Assembly: GCA_027057185.1 (NCBI GenBank)
Contig: JALUJE010000258.1
Span: 3,203 to 9,459 of the forward strand
DNA from: Helicobacteraceae bacterium
GTDB lineage: Bacteria > Campylobacterota > Campylobacteria > Campylobacterales > Sulfurimonadaceae
Reading direction: 5' to 3'
DNA length: 6,257 nt
The first letter of the stretch is position 1, and every line of letters starts with the position of its first letter. The position numbers and the translations under genes were made by a program. Under the pieces are notes generated by a model. The model was not told the origin of the DNA. It did not search any database and worked only from the letters and a program-made list of their open reading frames with translations. This document shows, one piece after another, positions 1 through 5,686 of this stretch.

Positions 1-868
1 AGGTGTGAAAGCGGTAGATGTCATCATCATCAATATTGGTATGGCGGTTAAAAAAATCGAGCAGGTCATCATTGGCATCATGTGCGAGCTCAAGTCGAAC
101 CAATTCTCCTTTTTTTCGGAGTTTTAGCCCCTCTTCCAAAATTTCCATGAAGTCGTCGGCTTCCTCCTCCTCAATGGTAATGTCGGCATTTCGTGTCACG
201 CGAAATGAGGTATAGCTTATGAGAGTGAAACCGGGGAAGAGGTCATGAACATGCTCGGAGACGACGCTTTCAATGGGAACGTAGGTATTGTGATCAAGTT
301 CAATAAATCGTTTCAATACTCGAGGAATGCGAATAATGCCATAGCGTTGCATCTGCGGGTTATCACAATCTTGCAGTTTAACAATGAGTCCAAAACTCAA
401 GTTGTTAAGGTGTGGAAACGGGTGTGTCGCGTCTACGGCTATCGGGACAATAACGGGGTAAATGTGTTCATAAAAGTACGTGTTGAGTTGTTCTCTTTGT
501 GGATGTGAAACGTCGCGGTACGATTTTAAATAGAGTCCTTCTTTTTCAAGTTTTTTGAAAATACCGTTCATACAGTGTTCGACCACCTGCATCTCCTGGT
601 GAAGGTAGTCTCGAATATCATTGAGTTGCTGTAGTGGAGTCAGACGATCCGGACCCGATACAATGACACCGGCATTGAAAAGTTTTTTCAGACCGGCAAC
701 ACGAATCATGTAAAACTCATCCAGATTGGTACCGTAAATAGCTAAAAACTTCAGACGCTCCAGTAGAGGAAGCGACTCGTTTTGCGCCTGTTGAAAGACT
801 CGGGTATTGAATTGTAACCATGAGAGTTCACGATTATTGTAAAGTTTGGGATCTTTTAAGTTTATCAT
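1..868 (-). CDS. ppk: Polyphosphate kinase (PPK1 family), N-terminal part, truncated by window edge
   Basis: PPK1 reversibly transfers the gamma-phosphate of ATP to inorganic polyphosphate. My translation of the minus strand gives 289 intact codons with no frameshift. The N-terminal domain carries NNRELSWLQFN (residues 11-21) and LAIYGTNLDEFY (42-53), both hallmarks of PPK1; Asn48 aligns with E. coli Asn45, which contacts ATP. The head domain follows from about residue 110, with HPFPHLNNLSFGL near 150-162 and LFPGFTLISYTSFRVTRNADI in the last third, again family-typical. The two catalytic histidines lie in the C-terminal domains, outside the window. The full protein should be about 690-700 residues. 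I chose ATG at 868; its Shine-Dalgarno is weak, and an in-frame TTG three codons upstream is possible but less likely. The gene is divergent from the TolC-family gene. Family assignment is confident; completeness beyond the edge is unknown. Confidence 0.95.
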   Translation of the reverse strand, partial: MINLKDPKLYNNRELSWLQFNTRVFQQAQNESLPLLERLKFLAIYGTNLDEFYMIRVAGLKKLFNAGVIVSGPDRLTPLQQLNDIRDYLHQEMQVVEHCMNGIFKKLEKEGLYLKSYRDVSHPQREQLNTYFYEHIYPVIVPIAVDATHPFPHLNNLSFGLIVKLQDCDNPQMQRYGIIRIPRVLKRFIELDHNTYVPIESVVSEHVHDLFPGFTLISYTSFRVTRNADITIEEEEADDFMEILEEGLKLRKKGELVRLELAHDANDDLLDFFNRHTNIDDDDIYRFHT

Positions 869-897
869 CTTTGCCAACCATAATGTAATAGGAGAAG

Positions 898-903
898 ATT
901 ATA
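898..903 (-). promoter_or_regulatory. Extended -10 box of the ppk promoter
   Basis: On the minus strand the sequence reads TGCTATAAT: a perfect TATAAT hexamer preceded by the TGN extension. Transcription would start near 891, giving a leader of about 23 nt before the ATG at 868. No good -35 hexamer lies 16-18 bp upstream, which fits an extended -10 promoter and the weak -35 use typical of Campylobacterota. The start site is inferred. Confidence 0.6.
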
Positions 904-988
904 GCAAAGATGAGGTAATCAACGGTCACATCATGCAGAGACAGAGATTTTTGTAAACAACTAAAGCTAAAATAGAACGATTTATGTG

Positions 989-994
989 TATAAT
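989..994 (+). promoter_or_regulatory. -10 box of the TolC-family gene promoter
   Basis: A perfect TATAAT (preceded by GTG) lies 31 bp upstream of the ATG at 1026, so transcription would start around 1001 with a leader of about 25 nt. No convincing -35 hexamer is present; the upstream stretch is A+T-rich. The imperfect inverted repeat TTGT-AA-ACAA at 951-960 lies roughly 45 bp before the predicted start, where an activator could bind, but I cannot assign it to a regulator. Confidence 0.5.
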
Positions 995-1014
995 AAATCA
1001 TTAAATTATTCATC

Positions 1015-1018
1015 GAGG
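1015..1018 (+). promoter_or_regulatory. Ribosome binding site of the TolC-family gene
   Basis: GAGG lies 7 nt before the ATG at 1026. It supports that start, which is also the one that yields a proper signal peptide. Confidence 0.7.
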
Positions 1019-1025
1019 TAAATAT

Positions 1026-3275
1026 ATGCCGTTGAAAAAAGTTCTTTTTATTCTGGTTTCGTTTCTGCTTCTATCGCAGGCGTATGCGATAACATTAAAT
1101 GAAGCATTGGTGTTGTCATTGGAAAATGATCCGGCTGCTATAGAGCGTGTAAAGAACTTTAATGTTATCAGGCAAGAGGTGCGTATGGTAGCATCGGAAA
1201 ATTATCCGCAGATTGATGTGTATGCCGGAGTGGGTTATCAAGATATTAGCAATGCCGACACAGGATTTACCAAGAGTGATGAGACAATTTATGAGAGTGG
1301 ACTCATATTGCATCAAAACCTTTTTGACGGTTTTGGAACGACCTATCGTGTTGCAGCGGCAGAGGCTCGTACGGCAATGGCAGCATATCGCTATGTTGAG
1401 AGTGTTAATACTGCGGCGTATCATCTAGTAACACAGTATATTACTGTATTGAAAACTCGTGAACTGTTGCGTATTGCCACTGAGAATATAAAAGATAAAC
1501 AGATGATTGCTCAGGAGGTGGCATCGCGTTATGCCATGCATCACGCTAATGTCGTGTCGGTACAAAGGAGCAATACGTCACTGGCACGGGCGCGTTCGCA
1601 TTATTATGTGGTCAACAATCGCTATATTGCGGCACAGCATCGTCTGAAAACTTCCATGGGCTGGTCGGTATCGCCCCGGGATCTTGCACCGCCCAAGCCA
1701 CTGCCGGAATTCTCCTTGAATCGGGAAGATGCTCTACAGTTTGCTACACAAAACCATCCTGCCATACGTGTAGCCGACTTTGAGCTACGTGTTGCACAAG
1801 AGCGCTACAAGCAGACCCAGGGAGCCTTTTTACCTAAAATTGATGCTCGAGTACGCCAAGAATTTAACAGTAATCGCAACGGTATCGTCGGTGCTGAAGA
1901 TGATTTTACAGCGATGCTAATACTCTCTTATAATCTATATCGTGGCGGTGCCGATCGTGCCAGAGAGCAACAACATATTAGCAGATTGAGTCAGCTCATT
2001 GCCAAAAGAAATGATCGTAAACGCCGACTTATGGAGTCGGTTGATCTTGCTTGGAGTGATAGGGTTGCATTAGGACAACAACAAAACGCTCTCAAAGAAT
2101 ATGAACGTTTTGCAGAGCAGACCTATGGACGGTATTTTCAGGAATATCATACTGCCGAGCATGATCTGCTTGATCTCATGAGTGCTCATAACGAGCTGAT
2201 TAATGCTAAAAAAGAGCGTACTGTTGCCCGGTATGATCTGTTGCTGGCACAATACCGCATGTTGTATGTGACGGGCACTCTGCTCGAAGCAGTTTTGGGT
2301 GATGCAGAAGCATTGTATGCCCGGGTTGGCATACAGAGAAATGAAATTATCTCAGATGCCCTGCCTTTATCGCTTGATGCTGACGGTGATCAGTATAGTG
2401 ACTGTGAAGATTTGTGTCAGAATAGCATGGTGTCTGGTACCGTTAATGCCTACGGTTGTCATGATGCAGGGGAGAATATTCTACGTGAGAATAATTTACA
2501 TGTCCGTGAGGGTGATACGATTTTAGATTCACAATCCCAGGCACGTGTCGATGTGCTTATTGCTACCTTGAAGCAACAAGAAGATACTAATGGCACGATT
2601 ACCATTTTGGCACACACTCAGGCAACGGGCAATACTTACGAAGATATGCAAACAAGCAGAATAATTGCCGAAAAGGTGAAAGACTATATGGTAGCGCATG
2701 GTATCAATTCTCATCAGATTCATACCCTAGCCAAAGGCTCAAGTGCCCCGTTATGGATGGGTGCATCATTAACGGAGCTGCCGCAAAACAGTCGTGTCGA
2801 GATTGTTGCTAGTACTCCAAAAATGCTCCCTGCATCAATGCCAAAGCAGCTTGTGACACCCTTGATGCAGTATGAAGCGTTACCGAAACGTCGTGAAGTT
2901 GCCACAGTTGTTCCCCCAATCGTTGGTGTGGCATTACCGACGCTAGCCGAACAGGTCAAGCAGGAATTCACGGCACGCCAAACGGGCACTAAGGAACCGG
3001 TACAGCAGCATACGGATGAGGTGTTGCAAGGACATGTCATTATTTTAGGATCGTTTCATACCAAAGAAGATGCTGAAGTATTTGCTTTAAAGTTTCATGA
3101 TATGCCTACGGCTTTGTTGGTGCTTGAATCTACTACACGCCGTTATAATCTTAAAATAGTGTGCCAGAGTCGCAGTGATGCGCTAACGTTGGTTGATCAG
3201 GTTAAAAAGATGATACCGGATGCCTGGTATGCAGGGACGCAGCGTATCCACTCCTATACAGTACTTTCCCGCTAA
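1026..3275 (+). CDS. TolC-family outer-membrane channel with TSP3, OmpA-like and SPOR-like C-terminal extension
   Basis: A Sec signal peptide (1-21, ending SQAYA before ITL) exports the protein. Residues 22-435 form a TolC/type I secretion outer-membrane channel: two homologous halves start with TLNEALVLSLENDPA (23-37) and NREDALQFATQNHPAI (232-247), each followed by beta strands (HQNLFDGFG 96-104; SYNLYRGGA 301-309) and long helices. An ordinary TolC stops near here. This protein adds a thrombospondin-3-like calcium-binding repeat (DADGDQYSD at 451-459, with GC at 477-478), a diverged OmpA-like peptidoglycan-binding domain (about 484-596; AHTQATG at 529-535, NSRVEI at 588-593), a low-complexity linker (597-665) and a SPOR-like domain (about 668-740, beginning HVIILGSF). 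The TolC C-terminus is periplasmic, so all three modules would face the cell wall. A role in type I secretion or efflux is expected, but no ABC transporter or fusion protein is adjacent. The channel call is confident; the SPOR call is moderate. Confidence 0.9.
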   Translation: MPLKKVLFILVSFLLLSQAYAITLNEALVLSLENDPAAIERVKNFNVIRQEVRMVASENYPQIDVYAGVGYQDISNADTGFTKSDETIYESGLILHQNLFDGFGTTYRVAAAEARTAMAAYRYVESVNTAAYHLVTQYITVLKTRELLRIATENIKDKQMIAQEVASRYAMHHANVVSVQRSNTSLARARSHYYVVNNRYIAAQHRLKTSMGWSVSPRDLAPPKPLPEFSLNREDALQFATQNHPAIRVADFELRVAQERYKQTQGAFLPKIDARVRQEFNSNRNGIVGAEDDFTAMLILSYNLYRGGADRAREQQHISRLSQLIAKRNDRKRRLMESVDLAWSDRVALGQQQNALKEYERFAEQTYGRYFQEYHTAEHDLLDLMSAHNELINAKKERTVARYDLLLAQYRMLYVTGTLLEAVLGDAEALYARVGIQRNEIISDALPLSLDADGDQYSDCEDLCQNSMVSGTVNAYGCHDAGENILRENNLHVREGDTILDSQSQARVDVLIATLKQQEDTNGTITILAHTQATGNTYEDMQTSRIIAEKVKDYMVAHGINSHQIHTLAKGSSAPLWMGASLTELPQNSRVEIVASTPKMLPASMPKQLVTPLMQYEALPKRREVATVVPPIVGVALPTLAEQVKQEFTARQTGTKEPVQQHTDEVLQGHVIILGSFHTKEDAEVFALKFHDMPTALLVLESTTRRYNLKIVCQSRSDALTLVDQVKKMIPDAWYAGTQRIHSYTVLSR

Positions 3276-3292
3276 AACAATGCTGTTTAGCG
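3270..3292. terminator. Bidirectional hairpin containing both convergent stop codons
   Basis: CGCTAAAACA (3270-3279) pairs with TGTTTAGCG (3284-3292) across the loop ATGC, with one bulged A. The stem includes the TAA of the TolC-family gene (3273-3275) and, on the other strand, the TAA of the ATPase gene (3289-3287). The stops are 11 bp apart. The symmetry would let the hairpin act on both strands, but the T tracts on either side are poor (TTCCC after it on plus, GGGAAAG on minus), so termination efficiency is uncertain. Confidence 0.5.
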
Positions 3293-5620
3293 TTCCCACA
3301 ATAGGGCTACTTTGTTAACCAATACATCCATCTTTCGTGGTGTGATGATTCGTGGTTCTATGGGGTAATTTTGTAATAAGAACGTCGCTTCGAGCTGATC
3401 AACCTTCTGTTCTAGCTCCTCTTGCATCCGGGCAATATCGTCCTCAATACTCTCAACCGTTTTGACTGCTGCTTTGACATCAGCACGCTCTTTTAAGATA
3501 CGTCCACCACTTTTAATAGCGCTGGCACCTTTTCTCAAGGTAGTACTGCTGAGTGTTTTTCTACCGAAAAGCGCGCCGAAAATTCCCAGGCCGACGGCTA
3601 AAATGGTGTCGGTCGTTTTGGCGCTGACATCAGACTCCTCTTTTTCCAGTTTGGCAACAGCCCGATCCAAGCGTTTCTGCAGCGTTGCTATTTTTTGTTC
3701 GTAATGCTTCTGTAGTGTCTCAAGTTTGTGTGCTTTTTTTTCATTGAGCAGATCTTGCAGGCGTACTTTAAAATCCCGTAAGGATTCGTGAGGTTTGGAT
3801 TCACTTTTTAATAATTTACATGTAAATAGTTCCAGCCTCTTGGTACGATAGAGATACTCTTTGAATGAGCGTTCCAAAGCTTTGAAATTTTTCATATTCA
3901 TGATGACTTCTGGCAGGGGGACAAACATGGCAGAGCCTTTAGTATTCGTTGTAAATTGCGTCCATGGTAAGGGGACTTCATCAGCATTCTCCCACAGTAT
4001 CTCATGATACTGTGCTTCCAATGCCAATTTACATGTAAGTGCTTGCGTCTCATCAATACCGCGGCGCTGAGAGACAAAACGTACTTTTGCCTCTGCGACA
4101 AGAACAGGGTGGAACGGTGTATCATCTTGTAGAGAAGTGTCGTGGTAGTATTGTGGTATGAGTTCTGAGAGAATGGGTCTGTTTTGTGCTGTTGCAGTCT
4201 GACGTATTGATTGTGGCGGCAACGCTTGGGACGGTGTTTTTTCGGATCTCATTAGGGTACGAATATCACTTTTGGAGAGTGGCCCCTTGAGATAGGAAAG
4301 TACCCAGCGTGTTGTAAAGATGCGTACGGTATCTTCATGTGCACTTTTTAAGAAAAAAGTACGCCCTTTCAGTGAGGCGATTTTATCGGCAATGTCACGT
4401 TTACTCATATCTTTGATTTTGCTAGCAAGCGCATCAATAACCTTGGCAATGTCTTGTTGCGTTTGCAGTTTTCCAATAAACCATGTGCCGATATTTGAGA
4501 GTCCTTTATAATCAAGATCTACCGGATTCTGCGTTGAGAGAATGATACCGACGCCAAAGGCGCGTGCCTGTTTTAATAGCAGTAGCATGGGCTCTTTGGA
4601 AGGCGGATTTTTTGATGGTGGAAAAAAACCGAAAATTTCATCCATATAGAGCAGGGCTTTAAGTGTGGACGCCCCACGTTGAGAACGCATCCAGTCTATA
4701 AAACGGTTAAGTAGCAGGGTGACAAAAAACATACGTTGCGAGTCGTTGAGATGTGCAATAGAGAAGATGGTAATTTTGGCGTTGCCATTGGCATCATATA
4801 ACAGATTCTGAATGTCGAGTGCTTCGCCTTCTATCCAGGAAGAAAATGAAACTGAAGAGAGCACGTTGTTAAAAAGCATTGCCAGTTCTAGACGCTTGTT
4901 TTGTGGGTAAAAACTTTGGAGAGGGAGCACCCCGATCTTGTGAAACGGTGGCGTGGTAATGTGTCCGATTAATGCCTCCAAGCTGAGATCTTCGCCTTGA
5001 AGCCAGAAATGCTTAAAGAGATTGGAGAGCAGCAAAAATTCTTTGGAGCTGAGTGAATCAGCTTCAATATTAATCAGGGAAAGCAAAGAAGAGGTGGTGG
5101 CATTAATGAGTGCAGAAAAGGTATCAGGATCATTGACGACTTCAGCCGAAGGAGCGTTAAAGCTGCCTAAGACATTAATGCTTAAACCGGCACTGCTACC
5201 GGGAGTATAAATCTTCAGGGGTACGTTGTGAAGTGTCGCAACCCGTTCAAGACTTTGATGATACGATGCAATGCCCTCACGCCACATCGTGGCCGTTTGC
5301 GCCGCCATGGCAGTAACACTCATTCCGTTATTGGCAGCATCACTGGCATCAATCCATGGTTGAAAATCTTCTGCTTGCATGTTAGGAAACGTGAGCGCTA
5401 AATTGCCCATATCGCCTTTGGGATCAATAATAATAGCAGGAATATTGTCCAATGCCGCCTCTTCGATGAGTCCAATACCCAAACCGGTTTTACCGCTGCC
5501 GGTCATTCCGATAATGGCGGCATGAGTATTGAGATATTTACTTTTATAGAGAGTGAGTTCTTCATCGTCAATGTCTTTTCCCAGATAAAATAGCCCCAAT
5601 TTTTCAAAGAGTTCTCGCAT
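3287..5620 (-). CDS. HerA/FtsK-type P-loop ATPase of unassigned function
   Basis: A 777-residue P-loop ATPase of the HerA/FtsK/VirB4 superfamily. The sequence shows Walker A GMTGSGKT (38-45), IIIDPKGD (63-70), Walker B LLYMDEIFGFFP (323-334, D327 E328), KQARAFGVG (350-358), the sensor-like LSTQNPVDLDYKGLSN (361-376), and GTWFIGKLQT (378-387). The Walker B-to-KGLSN stretch is the signature of a widespread bacterial family annotated only as ATP-binding or HerA-domain protein; such ATPases usually assemble as hexamers that move nucleic acid or protein, but the substrate here is unknown. The C-terminus has a coiled coil (about 611-665), a glycine-rich AVGLGIFGALFG segment (675-686) and a second coiled coil (about 707-745). 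I chose ATG at 5620 over an in-frame TTG at 5641, because AGGA sits 9 nt before the ATG while the TTG lies at the predicted transcription start. It is convergent with the TolC-family gene and divergent from the TPR gene. Confidence 0.88.
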   Translation of the reverse strand: MRELFEKLGLFYLGKDIDDEELTLYKSKYLNTHAAIIGMTGSGKTGLGIGLIEEAALDNIPAIIIDPKGDMGNLALTFPNMQAEDFQPWIDASDAANNGMSVTAMAAQTATMWREGIASYHQSLERVATLHNVPLKIYTPGSSAGLSINVLGSFNAPSAEVVNDPDTFSALINATTSSLLSLINIEADSLSSKEFLLLSNLFKHFWLQGEDLSLEALIGHITTPPFHKIGVLPLQSFYPQNKRLELAMLFNNVLSSVSFSSWIEGEALDIQNLLYDANGNAKITIFSIAHLNDSQRMFFVTLLLNRFIDWMRSQRGASTLKALLYMDEIFGFFPPSKNPPSKEPMLLLLKQARAFGVGIILSTQNPVDLDYKGLSNIGTWFIGKLQTQQDIAKVIDALASKIKDMSKRDIADKIASLKGRTFFLKSAHEDTVRIFTTRWVLSYLKGPLSKSDIRTLMRSEKTPSQALPPQSIRQTATAQNRPILSELIPQYYHDTSLQDDTPFHPVLVAEAKVRFVSQRRGIDETQALTCKLALEAQYHEILWENADEVPLPWTQFTTNTKGSAMFVPLPEVIMNMKNFKALERSFKEYLYRTKRLELFTCKLLKSESKPHESLRDFKVRLQDLLNEKKAHKLETLQKHYEQKIATLQKRLDRAVAKLEKEESDVSAKTTDTILAVGLGIFGALFGRKTLSSTTLRKGASAIKSGGRILKERADVKAAVKTVESIEDDIARMQEELEQKVDQLEATFLLQNYPIEPRIITPRKMDVLVNKVALLWER
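3814..3827. repeat. Perfect 14-bp palindrome inside the ATPase gene
   Basis: ATTTACATGTAAAT is a perfect palindrome within the coding sequence (it encodes part of FTCKL, residues 599-603). A shorter version, TTACATGTAA, recurs at 4029-4038 in the same gene (LTCKL, 528-532), and the half-site AATTTACATGT also occurs at 2493-2503 in the TolC-family gene. No function is known to me; see the findings. Confidence 0.4.
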
Positions 5621-5629
5621 ATTTACGTA

Positions 5630-5633
5630 TCCT
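5630..5633 (-). promoter_or_regulatory. Ribosome binding site deciding the ATPase start
   Basis: On the minus strand AGGA is followed by 9 nt and then ATG at 5620. It lies inside the reading frame that would be translated from the upstream TTG at 5641, so it argues for the shorter, ATG-started protein. Confidence 0.6.
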
Positions 5634-5649
5634 ATTCTCAAATTCTGCT

Positions 5650-5655
5650 ATTATA
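5650..5655 (-). promoter_or_regulatory. Extended -10 box of the ATPase gene promoter
   Basis: The minus strand reads TGATATAAT, a perfect TATAAT with the TGN extension. The predicted start of transcription near 5643 gives a leader of about 23 nt to the ATG at 5620, the same arrangement as at ppk. No clear -35 hexamer is visible. Confidence 0.55.
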
Positions 5656-5668
5656 TCACTTTATATCA
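5651..5668 (+). repeat. Direct repeat TTATATCA x2, 10-bp phase, in the divergent promoter region
   Basis: TTATATCA occurs at 5651-5658 and again at 5661-5668, exactly 10 bp apart, so both copies face the same side of the helix. The first copy overlaps the -10 box of the ATPase gene on the minus strand; either copy offers a TTATAT -10-like hexamer for the TPR gene on the plus strand. It could be a regulator site, overlapping promoters, or chance in A+T-rich DNA. Confidence 0.4.
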
Positions 5669-5674
5669 AGTACT

Positions 5675-5678
5675 AGGA
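5675..5678 (+). promoter_or_regulatory. Ribosome binding site of the TPR protein gene
   Basis: AGGA (within TAGGAAG) lies 8 nt before the ATG at 5687 and fixes this start; no alternative start nearby has a comparable site. Confidence 0.65.
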
Positions 5679-5686
5679 AGTAGTTC

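Noticed and set aside
18..508. Plus-strand open frames of 65 and 87 codons at 18-215 and 245-508
   Set aside because: They are antisense to an intact, strongly family-typical PPK1 reading frame; the serine-rich translation of the first mirrors the opposite-strand gene, and neither has a convincing ribosome binding site.
951..960. TTGTAAACAA as an FNR/CRP-type operator
   Set aside because: The arms are only four bases and the spacing does not match the FNR or CRP consensus; kept only as a remark in the promoter entry.
2720..3040. Minus-strand open frame of 106 codons
   Set aside because: It is antisense to the OmpA-like and linker region of the TolC-family gene, its translation is cysteine- and threonine-rich without domain features, and it lacks a promoter or ribosome binding site.
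3287..5620. Conjugation or phage-defence ATPase (VirB4/TraC type or HerA-SIR2/HerA-DUF4297 type)
   Set aside because: No conjugation genes, SIR2, nuclease or other effector partner is adjacent; the flanking genes are housekeeping or envelope genes and the DYKGLSN-type core fits the widespread chromosomal family.
5621..5641. TTG start at 5641 for the ATPase (adding seven residues)
   Set aside because: The predicted transcription start is near 5643, leaving almost no leader, while the ATG at 5620 has AGGA at the right distance.
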